The notes: generated by a model from the letters alone, not told the origin. A DNA stretch of 64,000 nt from Candidatus Latescibacterota bacterium (GCA_020349025.1 CP070763.1:2003427-2067426), one strand, 5' to 3'. Positions 9,933 through 19,898 are shown, counted from the stretch's first letter. A program made the numbers and translations.

Positions 9933-10622
9933 TTGAAGATCGTTCGCCTGCGCCGTCGCGTGCGCATCCTCGACGGTGACGACGTCTTGAGCGAGATCCT
10001 GGATCATCCGGGACCGACCGACACCCTCTTCGACGTCCTGGCCGCGTGCGTGCAGGCGCTCGCGCCGGGGCCGCGCGTGGCCATACTCGGCTTCGCCGGT
10101 GGCGGCGTCGTCGCGCCGCTGCGGGCGATGGGGTTTGCGCACCCGATCGAAGCGGTGGATCGCTCGGTCGCCGCCGAAACCCTGTTTCGCGAGCTCTCCT
10201 CCGCGTGGGAGGAGCAGGTCGAGGTGACTCAGGCGGATGCTGTCGATTGGTTGCGCGCGACACGGCGACGCTACCACCTGATCCTGGAAGACCTCTCCAC
10301 CTCGTCCGGGCGCGACGCGGTGAAGCCAGCCATCAGTCTGAACACGCTCCCCGCCCTCGTGAAGCGTCGCCTTACGCCCGACGGCATCGCGGTCACGAAC
10401 GTCTTGCCCCGACCTCGCTACTCGTGGCAGCGACTCCTGTCGCGCATCGCACGCCCCTTTGGCGCTGGGCTCGTGGTCCACCTCGACGAGTACGTCAACA
10501 GGATCCTGCTGACCGGGAACGTCCCGACACCGCAGCTGGCGTCGCGGCGCATCCGTGCTGCACTCGCCTCCATCGGCTCGATGCAATCGGATCGCGTGCG
10601 AGTGCGGCGCTTCACACCGTGA
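9933..10622 (+). CDS. Spermidine synthase-like / SAM-dependent methyltransferase-fold protein
   Basis: 229 residues starting at TTG 9933, which has GGGAGG six bases upstream; no ATG fits the start of similarity. [19 protein letters not shown] (about residues 47-65) is the glycine-rich nucleotide-binding loop of the Rossmann methyltransferase fold. IEAVDRS follows, with Asp at the ribose-contacting position, then TQADAVDWL and YHLILEDLS, as in spermidine synthase-like proteins. The length is shorter than true spermidine synthases and the amine pocket cannot be verified, so a polyamine role is not claimed. It converges on the cstA-like gene with about 85 bases between stops. Confidence 0.7.
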   Translation: MKIVRLRRRVRILDGDDVLSEILDHPGPTDTLFDVLAACVQALAPGPRVAILGFAGGGVVAPLRAMGFAHPIEAVDRSVAAETLFRELSSAWEEQVEVTQADAVDWLRATRRRYHLILEDLSTSSGRDAVKPAISLNTLPALVKRRLTPDGIAVTNVLPRPRYSWQRLLSRIARPFGAGLVVHLDEYVNRILLTGNVPTPQLASRRIRAALASIGSMQSDRVRVRRFTP

Positions 10623-10707
10623 CGGCACGCCACCACCTTCCAGTCGGTCCGACCCTGGAGCGTCATCGATACCCAGCCATGCTTGCCGACATGCGGTGTC
10701 CGTCCCG

Positions 10708-12363
10708 TCAAGCACCGGTCGTGGCAATCTCCGGCTTTCGTCTACGTCCGCGCAGGATTCCCCACGCCTCGGCGAAGACCGACAACGCCAGCGCGATGAG
10801 GAGCAGGTCCACGCCGGCGATGATCCACTCCGACACGCCACGATCGCTACCGACCAGAGCAGCGTGGATCTGCAGAACGAGAGCGGCAATCGTCGTCACC
10901 AGCATCAACAGAGACGGGATGAGCGTCGGGAGCGCGTCACGACCACGTTGCAGAAGCCAGCAGGAGACGACGAGCAGCGCCAACCCGGCGACGAGCTGAT
11001 TCGAGGCGCCGAACGCAGGCCACAGCCTGCGCCACTGACCCGAGTAGGCGAGCAGGAAGGCGGCACCCACGACGAGAAGAGTGGGCAGGAAACGTCTTTC
11101 GGTCCCGAGAAGCTCTGCCGTCAGGTAGCGACCCAGGCGTGTAGCGGTATCGAGCGTGGTCAGGATGAAGAAGTTCAATGCCATGACGGCGAACGCCGTC
11201 CCGTACTCCCCGAAGAACACGCGCGTGATCGCCCCGTACCCTTCGCCGAACGCCGTGATCGCGCCACCCTGCCCGCGCAGAAGCTCTGCGTGTTCGGCAA
11301 TGCCAAGCCCGGCCCCCACGGCGACCACCACCAGGACCGCGACCAACGACTCCACGAGCATCGCGGCGTAGCCCACGCGGCAGGCGTTGCGCTCGTTGTC
11401 GAGCTGCTTGCACGTCGTCCCGGACGAGACGACCGAATGGAAGCCGGAGATGGCGCCGCACGCGATCGTGACGAACATCATCGGCCAGAGCGGACCCGCC
11501 GCCGGCCATTGCGACGGAACGAAGCGGGTCGCCGTCGCCGCGGACATGCTGGGGTTGGTCACCACCACACCGAGAAGGCCCAGAAAGATCGTCGCGAACA
11601 GAATGTAGGCGGAAAGATAATCGCGCGGTTGCAGCAGATACTGCACCGGCAACACCGACGCCACAAAGCAGTAGAGAAAGAGCAGCACGATCCACCCCGT
11701 GTGCGGATCGGCGCCAGGAAAGCGGATCGGCAGCGTCTCACCCAGTGCCATGGCCGCCGCCAGCGCCGCCAGCCCGAGGAAGGTCACCGACACCAGGCGC
11801 GCGCGCGTTTGGATGCCGCGGTAGAGGAAGAGCCCTGCGAGCGCGGCAACCGGGAGAATGCCCAGGCTCGGGAGTACGATCTGCGGCTTGGCAACGAAGG
11901 TGCCGGCGGCGAGCTCTGCGAACACCGCGAGCACCAGAACCAACGCCACCAGAATGAACACGGTGAACGCCCGGCGCGAGCGCGGCGCGATGACGCTTCC
12001 CGCGACCTGGGCGATCGAGCTGCCGCCGTGGCGCACGGCGACGACGAGCGAGGAGAAATCCGCCACCGCACCCATGAGCACGCCGCCCAGAAGAATCCAC
12101 ACGAGCGACGGACCCCAGCCCCAGTAGGCGACGGCGAGCGCCGGTCCCACGATCGGTCCGGCCGCGCAGATCGACGAAAAGTGGTGACCGAAAAGCACGA
12201 GCCAGTGGCGCACGGGCACGTAGTCGACACCGTCGTAGTGTGTGTGTGCCGGGGTGCGACGCTCGGGATCGATCCCCAGCAAGCGCGAGATGAAGCGCCC
12301 GTAGAGGCGATAACCGAGCAGAAGAAACACCAGAGCAACGAGGACCAGGACACGGCTGCTCAT
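10708..12363 (-). CDS. cstA: CstA-family peptide/pyruvate transporter
   Basis: 551 residues with many membrane helices (about 14-16). Family-typical segments include the start region LLGYRLYGRFISRLLGIDPE, HHFSSICAAGPIVGPALA and GAISGFHSVVSSGTTCKQL. CstA carriers import small peptides or pyruvate during carbon limitation. The protein is shorter than E. coli CstA (about 700 residues), as in the shorter branch of the family. ATG 12363 has a strong GGGGGAAGC just upstream. It is a single gene, diverging from the phospholipase D-like gene at 12481, with no LytTR or two-component regulator beside it. Confidence 0.9.
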   Translation of the reverse strand: MSSRVLVLVALVFLLLGYRLYGRFISRLLGIDPERRTPAHTHYDGVDYVPVRHWLVLFGHHFSSICAAGPIVGPALAVAYWGWGPSLVWILLGGVLMGAVADFSSLVVAVRHGGSSIAQVAGSVIAPRSRRAFTVFILVALVLVLAVFAELAAGTFVAKPQIVLPSLGILPVAALAGLFLYRGIQTRARLVSVTFLGLAALAAAMALGETLPIRFPGADPHTGWIVLLFLYCFVASVLPVQYLLQPRDYLSAYILFATIFLGLLGVVVTNPSMSAATATRFVPSQWPAAGPLWPMMFVTIACGAISGFHSVVSSGTTCKQLDNERNACRVGYAAMLVESLVAVLVVVAVGAGLGIAEHAELLRGQGGAITAFGEGYGAITRVFFGEYGTAFAVMALNFFILTTLDTATRLGRYLTAELLGTERRFLPTLLVVGAAFLLAYSGQWRRLWPAFGASNQLVAGLALLVVSCWLLQRGRDALPTLIPSLLMLVTTIAALVLQIHAALVGSDRGVSEWIIAGVDLLLIALALSVFAEAWGILRGRRRKPEIATTGA

Positions 12364-12480
12364 GCTTCCCCCTGATGCTTCGGGAGCCCGCGACGGCTCT
12401 CCATCCTAGAGGATCGCTCGAGGCGCCGGAAGCATTCCCTCCCTTGGTCTCGCATGGCGCCGGTGCTACGATGCGCGCAC

Positions 12481-13716
12481 ATGCGCGCGCACCCCGTTGC
12501 ATTCTGCCGACGCCCCATCGGGACGCTCGTCGCAGCCCTGGTGGCTCTCGTTACGGCGATGCCCGGGGGTGGCGCCGAAGCGCAGCCGCCTCTGCAGCTC
12601 GTCGAGACCTTCCCGATCGAGACATCGCTCGACAACGAAGATCTCCCGGAGGCGCACGAAATCTGGCTCGAGATGATCGAATCCGCCACCACGAGCCTCG
12701 AGTTCGCCGAGTTCTACGCCAGCAACGCGGCCGACAGCCGGCTCGAGCCGATCGTGCAGGCGATCGAGGCGGCCGCCGAGCGCGGCGTGCGCGTGCGCTT
12801 TCTCTCCGAGCAGAGGTTCTACTCGGTCTATCCCGAGACACTCGAACGCCTCGGGCGTCGCGACGGCATTCGTGTGCGCCGCTACGACACTTCGCAGTCG
12901 ACGGGCGGCGTTCTGCATGCGAAGTACTTCATCGTCGACGGGCGCGAGGCTTTCGTCGGCAGCCAGAACTTCGACTGGCGCGCGCTCATGCACATCCAGG
13001 AGCTCGGCCTGCGTGTACGGATTGCGAGCGTGGTCGCCATGCTGCAGCACACCTTCGAGCTGGATTGGTCGATGACCGGGGGTGAGGCGCCGCCCGACGC
13101 GGCGCCCGACGCCGACTTCCCGGTGCAGGTCCCCAGCGTGCAGGGAACGGCACGCGTCTCGCCGCTCTTCAGCCCGAGTGGACGTCTGCCGGACGAGCGT
13201 CTGTGGGATCTACCGCGCATTCTCGAGCTGATGCGAGGCGCGCAGCGGAGCATCCGCATCCAGCTGCTCTCCTATCGCAGCGTCGGTCGCGACGGCACCT
13301 ACTTTGCCGACCTCGAGACGGCGCTGCGCAGCGCCGCGGCGCGCGGCGTCCAGGTGCAGCTTCTGCTGTCGCACTGGAGCAAGCGCGCTGGAACGATCGA
13401 AGGTCTGCAGAGCCTGCAGAGCCTTCCGAACATCGACGTGAAGCTGGCCACGATCCCGGAGTGGTCGGGCGGCTTCATCCCGTACGCGCGCGTCATCCAC
13501 GCGAAGTACATGGTCGTCGACGGCGAGAGCGCGTGGCTCGGAACGAGCAACTGGGAGAGGGACTACTTCTACGCCAGCCGCAACGTCGGTCTCTCCGTGA
13601 GCGGCGGTCGCGTGCCGGAGCAGCTGGAACGCTTCTTCATGAAGACGTGGAACAGCCCCTACACGGAGCGGGTCGATCCCTGCGCTCGCTACGAAGCACC
13701 GCGCATCGGCGAGTGA
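12481..13716 (+). CDS. Exported phospholipase D-like protein, two HKD-type motifs
   Basis: 411 residues with an N-terminal signal peptide (RRPIGTLVAALVALVTAMP). Two PLD half-sites are visible: HAKYFIVDG followed by GSQNFDWRA at about residue 140, and HAKYMVVDG followed by GTSNWERD at about residue 340. Both keep His, Lys, Asp and the Gly-Ser/Thr-Asn segment of the PLD superfamily, so one active site formed from two halves is expected. The exported location suggests phospholipid or extracellular phosphodiester substrates; the exact one is unknown. The start could be ATG 12454 instead; 12481 gives a better signal peptide. The next gene begins 5 bases after the stop, suggesting co-transcription. 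Confidence 0.88.
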   Translation: MRAHPVAFCRRPIGTLVAALVALVTAMPGGGAEAQPPLQLVETFPIETSLDNEDLPEAHEIWLEMIESATTSLEFAEFYASNAADSRLEPIVQAIEAAAERGVRVRFLSEQRFYSVYPETLERLGRRDGIRVRRYDTSQSTGGVLHAKYFIVDGREAFVGSQNFDWRALMHIQELGLRVRIASVVAMLQHTFELDWSMTGGEAPPDAAPDADFPVQVPSVQGTARVSPLFSPSGRLPDERLWDLPRILELMRGAQRSIRIQLLSYRSVGRDGTYFADLETALRSAAARGVQVQLLLSHWSKRAGTIEGLQSLQSLPNIDVKLATIPEWSGGFIPYARVIHAKYMVVDGESAWLGTSNWERDYFYASRNVGLSVSGGRVPEQLERFFMKTWNSPYTERVDPCARYEAPRIGE

Positions 13717-13721
13717 CGAAG

Positions 13722-15365
13722 ATGGCCGTCGGATTGCGCAACTTCGCTGCCGATCGCGTTGCCGCCTGGCTTCTGCTGCTCCTGGGCATTGCTCTTTTTC
13801 TATGGCTCGCGAGCGCGCGCGCGTGGGTGAACGACGACGCCTTCATCACCTTCCGCTACGCGCACAACGTCGCCGCCGGACATGGGATCGTGTGGAACGT
13901 CGTCGAGCCGCAGCGCGTCGAAGGCAGCACCTCGCTGGCGTGGACGCTCCTCAACGCGGCCGCCGTGCGCGCCGGGCTCGAACCGCTCCCCTTCTCACAC
14001 GGCCTCGGGTTGCTGGCGGGTGCATGCACCCTTCTCCTCCTTTTCGTCGGCGCGCGTCGAGGACTCGCTCTCGCCCCCCTGCCGGCGCTCGTCGCCCCGG
14101 CCCTCCTGTGCGCGGAGCGACAGTGGGTTCTCTGGAGCGTCTCCGGGATGGAGATGACGGCGGCAACGATGCTTCTCGCGCTCGCGAGCATCCGCATGCT
14201 GCGCGAGCAGGGCGCGATACCGCACTGGAAGGATGGCTGGGGCAGTGGATTGCTCTTCGCCATGGCCACACTCCTGCGTCCCGAATCACCCCTCCTGCAC
14301 GCCGCAGCAGCCGCCGGGATTCTCCTGGTCGGAGGGCGGCGCGCCTGGCGACCCGTCGCGACCTCGACGCTGCTGCACGCGGTCGCGCTCCTGCTCCTCA
14401 CCGGCTGGCGCCTTCTCTACTTCGGCCAGCCATTGCCCAACACGTTCTACGCCAAGGTGGGCGCGTTGCAGCTCGATCGCGGCTTGGAGTTTGTCGCGGC
14501 GTTCGTGACCCAGGGCCACATCCTGCTCCAGCTCGGCGTGATCGTGGGGGCGAGCGTGGTGACGTGGAAGCGCGCGCGCCTGCCGCTTGCTGCATTCGGC
14601 ATGCAGGGAATCGTGTGGCTCACTTGGGTCGCGGCACTCGGTGGCGGCCGCTGGGAGTTTCGCCTCCTGGTTCCGATTCTCCCTGCTCTCGCGCTTCTGA
14701 CCGCGGTCGCCGTAGCGCAGGTCGGCGGCGGGCGAGCGCAGCGCGACGCGGCGGCGCCGCGCTCACAGCGCGCGATCCGCGCGGGCGCCGCCGTTTTGCT
14801 GGCGCTCCTGCTCGTCGCCACCTCCGCGCCTGCCCTGCACCGCCCCTTTCGCTCCTTTGGGGATGTGCTCTCGAGCGCGCAGCTGCTGCAGAGCGCCGAG
14901 TATGTGGGGCTCGAAGCCAGCCTGCTGCGACGCTATCTCGGACCGCGCGAGCGCATCTGCACCGGCTGGGCCGGCGCCATCCCCTACTTCACGCGCGCCT
15001 GGCACTTCGACCCCTGGGGACTGAACACTCCGGAGATTGCACGCCGGCCCCTCGACCCGACCCAGGTCGTCTTCCACCAGCGACACGCGCTCTGGAGCGA
15101 CCTGAGGGCGAATCGCGTCATGTTCTGCGACCTCTTCAACCACTTCCTGTTTCCGGCGCCCTTCGATCCGCGCCAGCGGCGCGGCGTCGTGCCCTGGGTG
15201 CAGCCGGGCGTGTCGGTCTACAGCGCTCGCCTCCCGGAAGGACACTACTGGGTCTTCACGTCGACGCGCGCGCGCGCCGAGGTGGAGTCGCGTCTGTCGA
15301 TGTGGGGGCTGGAGCTGGTGTCGGTGATGGAGCTACCAGCGGGGTGGCCGCGGCTCGGCGAGTGA
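13722..15365 (+). CDS. GT-C type membrane glycosyltransferase, arabinofuranosyltransferase-like
   Basis: 547 residues, about ten membrane helices in the N-terminal two thirds and a soluble C-terminal part. DDAFITFRYAHN in the first extracytoplasmic loop carries the acidic pair expected of GT-C enzymes that use polyprenyl-phosphate sugar donors. VEGSTSLAW and GQPLPNTFYAKVG are typical of the arabinofuranosyltransferase-like group in many Gram-negative bacteria. The acceptor is unknown. ATG 13722 lies just after the phospholipase D-like stop, so translation is probably coupled. No other cell-surface polysaccharide genes are present in the window. Confidence 0.75.
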   Translation: MAVGLRNFAADRVAAWLLLLLGIALFLWLASARAWVNDDAFITFRYAHNVAAGHGIVWNVVEPQRVEGSTSLAWTLLNAAAVRAGLEPLPFSHGLGLLAGACTLLLLFVGARRGLALAPLPALVAPALLCAERQWVLWSVSGMEMTAATMLLALASIRMLREQGAIPHWKDGWGSGLLFAMATLLRPESPLLHAAAAAGILLVGGRRAWRPVATSTLLHAVALLLLTGWRLLYFGQPLPNTFYAKVGALQLDRGLEFVAAFVTQGHILLQLGVIVGASVVTWKRARLPLAAFGMQGIVWLTWVAALGGGRWEFRLLVPILPALALLTAVAVAQVGGGRAQRDAAAPRSQRAIRAGAAVLLALLLVATSAPALHRPFRSFGDVLSSAQLLQSAEYVGLEASLLRRYLGPRERICTGWAGAIPYFTRAWHFDPWGLNTPEIARRPLDPTQVVFHQRHALWSDLRANRVMFCDLFNHFLFPAPFDPRQRRGVVPWVQPGVSVYSARLPEGHYWVFTSTRARAEVESRLSMWGLELVSVMELPAGWPRLGE

Positions 15366-15381
15366 TCTTGCTGGGCCGCAC

Positions 15382-16032
15382 TCAGGCCGTGCGCGGCACC
15401 TCGTGCTCGCGACCGCTGAGGCCCTCGATGGCGCGCGCCGCCGCGTCCATGGCCGAGTCCACCTGCGATTCGTCGCCCGACATCATCAGGCGTCCGAATG
15501 CACCGTACGGCTGCACGTGGATGAGCTTCACCGTGGCCGCCTTCTCCGCCTCGTTGGCGGCGAAGACCGCGTAGGCAGCCGGTGCCGTCTCGAAGATGAG
15601 GAGCGATTCACCCGGGATGATCATCGAACCGTTGCGGTTGCGATTGATCGTCTGGGCGTGCATCGGCTCGATGGCGCGGATGATCTGCTTCGAGACCACG
15701 GCCGGCTTGAGTCGATCCGACTCCTCCATCTCCAGGTGGCCGAGCACGGCCTGCCCCGCCTGACGCACCTCGCCCTGGTCGACGTCGTGCAGCTCGAGGA
15801 TACCGAAGGCGCGCTCCACGACCTGGTTCGCGGGCTGCACGCGCGTCGCCTTCAAACAGATATCGGTGATCTTGTTGATGGCGATTCCCGGCGCGATCTC
15901 CACCCACAGCGAAGCCATGTCCTTCACGGGTGGGAAGCCGCGACCGGTCACGCCGAGGAAGGCGGCCAGCTGCGGCTGCAGGCTGTCGAGGAACACGTAC
16001 GAGCGCAGTGTGATCGATCCGTCGCCTGACAT
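15382..16032 (-). CDS. Bacterial microcompartment shell protein, tandem BMC (BMC-T)
   Basis: 216 residues with two BMC domains in tandem. The first spans about residues 35-100 ([20 protein letters not shown] onwards). The second spans about 145-210 ([20 protein letters not shown], then [20 protein letters not shown]). Alpha-helix/beta order and the closing [13 protein letters not shown] are as in shell trimers. There is no signal peptide, so it is cytoplasmic. GGAGG lies 7 bases before ATG 16032. No other shell protein, vertex protein or encapsulated enzyme is in the window; it follows the respiratory cluster on the same strand, 34 bases after the preceding stop. Shell proteins without a partner locus are known, but its function here is open. 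Confidence 0.85.
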   Translation of the reverse strand: MSGDGSITLRSYVFLDSLQPQLAAFLGVTGRGFPPVKDMASLWVEIAPGIAINKITDICLKATRVQPANQVVERAFGILELHDVDQGEVRQAGQAVLGHLEMEESDRLKPAVVSKQIIRAIEPMHAQTINRNRNGSMIIPGESLLIFETAPAAYAVFAANEAEKAATVKLIHVQPYGAFGRLMMSGDESQVDSAMDAAARAIEGLSGREHEVPRTA

Positions 16033-16066
16033 CCATGAACCTCCACGACGCCGAAGGCAGGGCGCG

Positions 16067-16795
16067 CTACTGCGATTGCTTCAGGACGATCGCCGGCACC
16101 TCGACCAGCTCACCCGCCTTCACCCCGATCTTCGTCTCGCTGGTGCCGAGCTTCTCGTGCCACGTCATGAGCGTGTACTCCCCTGGCGGGACCTCGTCCA
16201 GCTCGAATGTTCCATCCGTGCCGGTGACGACGTGGTAGGGGTGCTCGAAGACGAGAAGATAGGCGTTCATCCAGGTGTGTCCGGCATCGCAGCGCAGCCG
16301 GTGGATTCCCGGGTAGCGGATCGGCTTGCGGATGGTGGTTCCCGCCCTGGCCATGGCCAGGTTGATGCGATTGCCGATGCCGCCCCCGAGCACTTCGGTG
16401 CGCGTGTTGTGGAGCACCGGGTCGGAGTTCTTGATCTCGATCTTCTGCCCCACCGTGAGCGACTGCACGTGTGGTTCGAAGCGGCACTCGCGGTTGTCGA
16501 GCTCGCCGATCGCTTCGAGATCGATCGGGCGCCCCACCCCGACAGCCGCCAGGTAGACCACGACGTTCGCGAGTGCGCCTCCCTCGCCGACGACGAAGGT
16601 GCGATCTTCGACCGTGGTGCCGCACACGCTGACGTTCTTGTGCACTTCCGTGACCACGGCGGCCGGCGGCTGCCCCTCGAGGCGCACGCGCCCCGTCAAG
16701 CTGCCCGCGTTCTCGACTTCGACTCCCTCGTACGCCCACACCGGCGCGGCCAACAGCAACAGCGGGAGAATGCTCAAGAGCATCGCCAACCTCAT
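16067..16795 (-). CDS. Exported carboxypeptidase-regulatory/cupredoxin-like protein
   Basis: 242 residues with a signal peptide ([21 protein letters not shown]). Two beta-rich parts follow: [18 protein letters not shown] (a carboxypeptidase-regulatory-like fold) and a section with [38 protein letters not shown] and a closing [20 protein letters not shown]. The HNTR His and the Cys/His of CDAGH resemble the copper ligands of cupredoxins; such proteins are often annotated plastocyanin- or methylamine-utilisation-like. Copper binding is inferred. Its place directly after the octaheme cytochrome gene suggests a periplasmic electron carrier or assembly protein for that complex. An ATG five codons upstream (16810) is also possible; neither has a clear ribosome binding site. 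Confidence 0.65.
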   Translation of the reverse strand: MRLAMLLSILPLLLLAAPVWAYEGVEVENAGSLTGRVRLEGQPPAAVVTEVHKNVSVCGTTVEDRTFVVGEGGALANVVVYLAAVGVGRPIDLEAIGELDNRECRFEPHVQSLTVGQKIEIKNSDPVLHNTRTEVLGGGIGNRINLAMARAGTTIRKPIRYPGIHRLRCDAGHTWMNAYLLVFEHPYHVVTGTDGTFELDEVPPGEYTLMTWHEKLGTSETKIGVKAGELVEVPAIVLKQSQ

Positions 16796-16947
16796 GCATG
16801 ACCCACACATCGATCAGGCGGACTGGGATCATTCTAACGTGGCGAAACCGCGCCTCGCATCCCAATTCGCCGCGTCGCACGCCGCGAGCGCGCGCCCTGG
16901 CCAGAGAGCGGCGTGCGCGCCCCGTGGGAGGGTGGTGGGGGTGTCTT

Positions 16948-19842
16948 TCATCGGCGCGAGCTGACCTGACCGCTGTCGCCCAGACTCCACAGGAAGTTGC
17001 GCAGGTCGATCAGGTCCTGCTCGGGGTTCTCGACGAGCGGCGTGTCCTCGTCGTAGAAGAAGTTCGGCATGCGCGTTCCGGGCTGGATCGCCTGCGGGTT
17101 GCGCAGCCAATCCGGCACCCATTCCGGCCGCAGGCGCTCGCGTGCCATGTTGAGGTCGGGGCCCCACTGCGTCGGCGGCGACTCCGGCAAGACGTTGCCG
17201 GACGGATGGCAGGAGTTGCATTTCAGACTGGTGGCGTAATTCGAGGTCCCCTTCTGGCCGAATAGGGCGCGCCCACGCCGCAGGCTTGCCGGCGTGATCG
17301 ATGCCCTGTCGAGGAAGGGATAGCGCTCGTCGACGCGCGAGATCCCCTGGAACATCGACACGAGCGTGGTGATCTGCTCGCGCTCGAAGTGGAAGCTCGG
17401 CATGCGCACTTCGAGCCACGGCCGAATCGTCGTCGGCGCGTGCAGGAACTCGATCAGCCACTCCGGCTGCACCTTGGCACCGGTCGGTGTGATGAGGGGT
17501 GGAGCCTTCGACGGATCTTCGACGTATTGGGCGAAGTCGCCGCCGAAGTCCATCAGTTGGTGACAGCCCATGCAGTTGTTGTTGGAGACCAGCCGCATGC
17601 CTTCGTTGCGCGCCTGCTCGTGCGCATCGTACATCTTGCGCTTCGTTGCGGGAATCTCATCCTTGACGAGACTGAGAACGAAGGTCGTCACCGCCGTGAT
17701 CTGCTCATCCGAGAGATTGAACTCCGGCATGCGCAGCTTCTCTTGTGGATCCTTCACCTTGCCACGATCCCAGATGCGTGGATCGTGCAGCTTGGTCTCG
17801 ATCCAATCCCAGCGCGTGTGCGGCACGTCGTGGATGAGACCGAAGTCGAAACGCGTGATGATCTTGCTGCCCTCGGTCGTGAGCTCCACACCAATCGGCT
17901 CTGCCGTCTCGAAGCCGGGAATGTCGTGGCAGGCGTAGCAGCCGTAGCGCCCGATCAGCTTCTCGCCCAGGAAGAGCATCTTGTCGTAGTTCGACATCGT
18001 GGCGATCGTTTCTTCGGCCACACGTCTCGACATCGAGTTCTGCAGGTACTCGAGCGTCACCTCGTCGCGCAGTTGTGGGTTCAGGTCCGGCAACGCCTCG
18101 CTACCGAATCCCTCCGCTGGCGCCAGACCCATCAAGTAGGTCGTGATGTCGGCGGCTTCCTGCGCGCTCAAACGCAGATTGGGCATGCGCGTGTCGGGGT
18201 TCCAGTGCTTCGGATTGCGGATCCAGGAGTACACCCAGTCCGACGTCGTTTTCTCGGACAATCCGATCAGGTTCGGTCCGAAACGTTGGCGCGTGGTGAT
18301 CGAGTCGAGACCACCCTCCGGTGTGCCCACCAGGTGACACCCCTTGCACCCCACAGCGTTCACCAACTGCTCGCCGTTCAAGGCATCGCCGCGCAGACCG
18401 TGCGGCATCCTCTGAACGCTGCGCCTTTCCGACCTGGCGAACAGATACTCGGTGATCGCCGCGACCTCGACGTCGTTGCGCGCAAGAGAGCGCTCGTCGC
18501 TCGTGTTGGAGAGGTTGAAGAAGCGCGGCATCGCCGTCGTCGGCCGGAACGACCAGGGATCCTCGACCCAACGTCGGACCCAATCGCGATCGCTCTTCGA
18601 CGCGAGCACGCGCAGCGACGGTCCCACCTTCGGCCCGATCTTCCCCTCCACCTTGTGACAACCCCAGCAGCCGACACGCTCGAACGTTTCGCGTCCCATG
18701 TTCAGCGTCGGCGCGCCGGCCAGGTAGACCTCGTCTTTGTGGCACTTGTAGCACGAGGCCTGCGCGTACTGTACCGGCAGCATCGGATGGTCCCACTTGT
18801 GGATCGTCTCCCACTCGTACTTCTGCTCCCACTCCTCCCTCTGCTCGGCGTTGCGTGGGTAGTGCGCCGCATACTTGAAATCCACCGACCGGTCCCAGCC
18901 GCTGTGGCAGACGCTGCAACCGAAGTCCTCGATCGGGTGTGGTGAGCGCGAGGTAAGGAAGAGATCGAGGTTCGGATGCGAGCGGAACGGCTGCTCCGCC
19001 TCCTCCCAACCCTCTTTGTCGATCCCCTGGTGGCAGGTGTGACAGCGGTCGACACGCGGAATGGTCTGGAAGTTGACGTCGAAGCGGAGGTCCTCGACGA
19101 CGACCTGCTGGATCTTGATGTTCGGGGAGATGAAATCGAGCATCGGGCTGTTGCGGACGGTCGTGACCACGCCACCCTCGAGGCTCTCCAGCTGCCCTTC
19201 GAGGCGTGTCTTTTCCGCTTCGAGCGTCGCGATGCCACTCTCCACTTCGTCGACCGCGGCGGTCAGCGCCGCGAGCTCTGCTTGCACGGCGTCGCGCTCG
19301 GCAGTCGCCTCCTGGAACTCGACCAACGTCTCTTGCCGCTCCAAATCGAGCTCGTGCAAACGCTCTTCGGCTTGTTCCAGCTGCGCGTGATCACCGTGCC
19401 CCTCCTCCACGTGTTCTCGCAGAGTCTCGAACTCGTAGCGGTACGCGTCGTACACGGCGCGTGCGAAACGGTTGGCCTGGTCTGCAACGTAGTAGCGCTT
19501 CTCGGCGTCGCCGAAGCGCGCACGCGCCTCCTCCTGCTCGATGCGCCGTTGCCGCAAGCCGTCCTGCGCCGTCGTGAGCTGCGCGTGCAGCTCTTCGAGC
19601 TGCTGCTTGCGACGGCCGCGAGCGAGCCGATTCTGCTCGCGCTCGAGCTGGGCCCGGACCTTCTCCATCGAGAGGGAGCGGAACTCCCGCTGGTAGCGTT
19701 TCCACGGTTTGTCGTAGTCGACGTCGACGACCCACCAGACGATCGAAAGCAGAGCCGCCAACGAGGACCAGAAGAAGATCTTGTTCAGGCGAGGAATGTT
19801 GTACGCGTGATCCGGTTGCGCCTTTTTCGGTTTCACCGCCAC
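16948..19842 (-). CDS. Membrane-anchored octaheme c-type cytochrome with coiled coil
   Basis: 964 residues. One membrane helix (about 15-36) is followed by a long charged coiled-coil region (about 50-230), then eight CxxCH heme sites starting at residues 267, 309, 364, 392, 499, 635, 757 and 875. After the later hemes come five Met-Pro segments (TAMPRFFN, TRMPNLRL, LRMPEFNL, VRMPSFHF, TRMPNFFY), the sixth-ligand motif of class I cytochrome c domains. It follows the subunit IV-like gene by 56 bases and very likely replaces cytochrome c1/f as electron acceptor from the Rieske protein. GTG 19842 is used for numbering; GTG 19836, with GAGG seven bases upstream, may be the true start. Confidence 0.9.
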   Translation of the reverse strand: MAVKPKKAQPDHAYNIPRLNKIFFWSSLAALLSIVWWVVDVDYDKPWKRYQREFRSLSMEKVRAQLEREQNRLARGRRKQQLEELHAQLTTAQDGLRQRRIEQEEARARFGDAEKRYYVADQANRFARAVYDAYRYEFETLREHVEEGHGDHAQLEQAEERLHELDLERQETLVEFQEATAERDAVQAELAALTAAVDEVESGIATLEAEKTRLEGQLESLEGGVVTTVRNSPMLDFISPNIKIQQVVVEDLRFDVNFQTIPRVDRCHTCHQGIDKEGWEEAEQPFRSHPNLDLFLTSRSPHPIEDFGCSVCHSGWDRSVDFKYAAHYPRNAEQREEWEQKYEWETIHKWDHPMLPVQYAQASCYKCHKDEVYLAGAPTLNMGRETFERVGCWGCHKVEGKIGPKVGPSLRVLASKSDRDWVRRWVEDPWSFRPTTAMPRFFNLSNTSDERSLARNDVEVAAITEYLFARSERRSVQRMPHGLRGDALNGEQLVNAVGCKGCHLVGTPEGGLDSITTRQRFGPNLIGLSEKTTSDWVYSWIRNPKHWNPDTRMPNLRLSAQEAADITTYLMGLAPAEGFGSEALPDLNPQLRDEVTLEYLQNSMSRRVAEETIATMSNYDKMLFLGEKLIGRYGCYACHDIPGFETAEPIGVELTTEGSKIITRFDFGLIHDVPHTRWDWIETKLHDPRIWDRGKVKDPQEKLRMPEFNLSDEQITAVTTFVLSLVKDEIPATKRKMYDAHEQARNEGMRLVSNNNCMGCHQLMDFGGDFAQYVEDPSKAPPLITPTGAKVQPEWLIEFLHAPTTIRPWLEVRMPSFHFEREQITTLVSMFQGISRVDERYPFLDRASITPASLRRGRALFGQKGTSNYATSLKCNSCHPSGNVLPESPPTQWGPDLNMARERLRPEWVPDWLRNPQAIQPGTRMPNFFYDEDTPLVENPEQDLIDLRNFLWSLGDSGQVSSRR

Positions 19843-19898
19843 ACCTCGTCTCGCACTCGGTGCCTCCGGGAGGCATCGCCCCCGTCACCACCCCGGTG

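Noticed and set aside
10555-12375. 606-codon plus-strand open frame opposite cstA
   Set aside because: Low-complexity Arg/Glu/His composition antisense to a clear membrane transporter; shadow frame.
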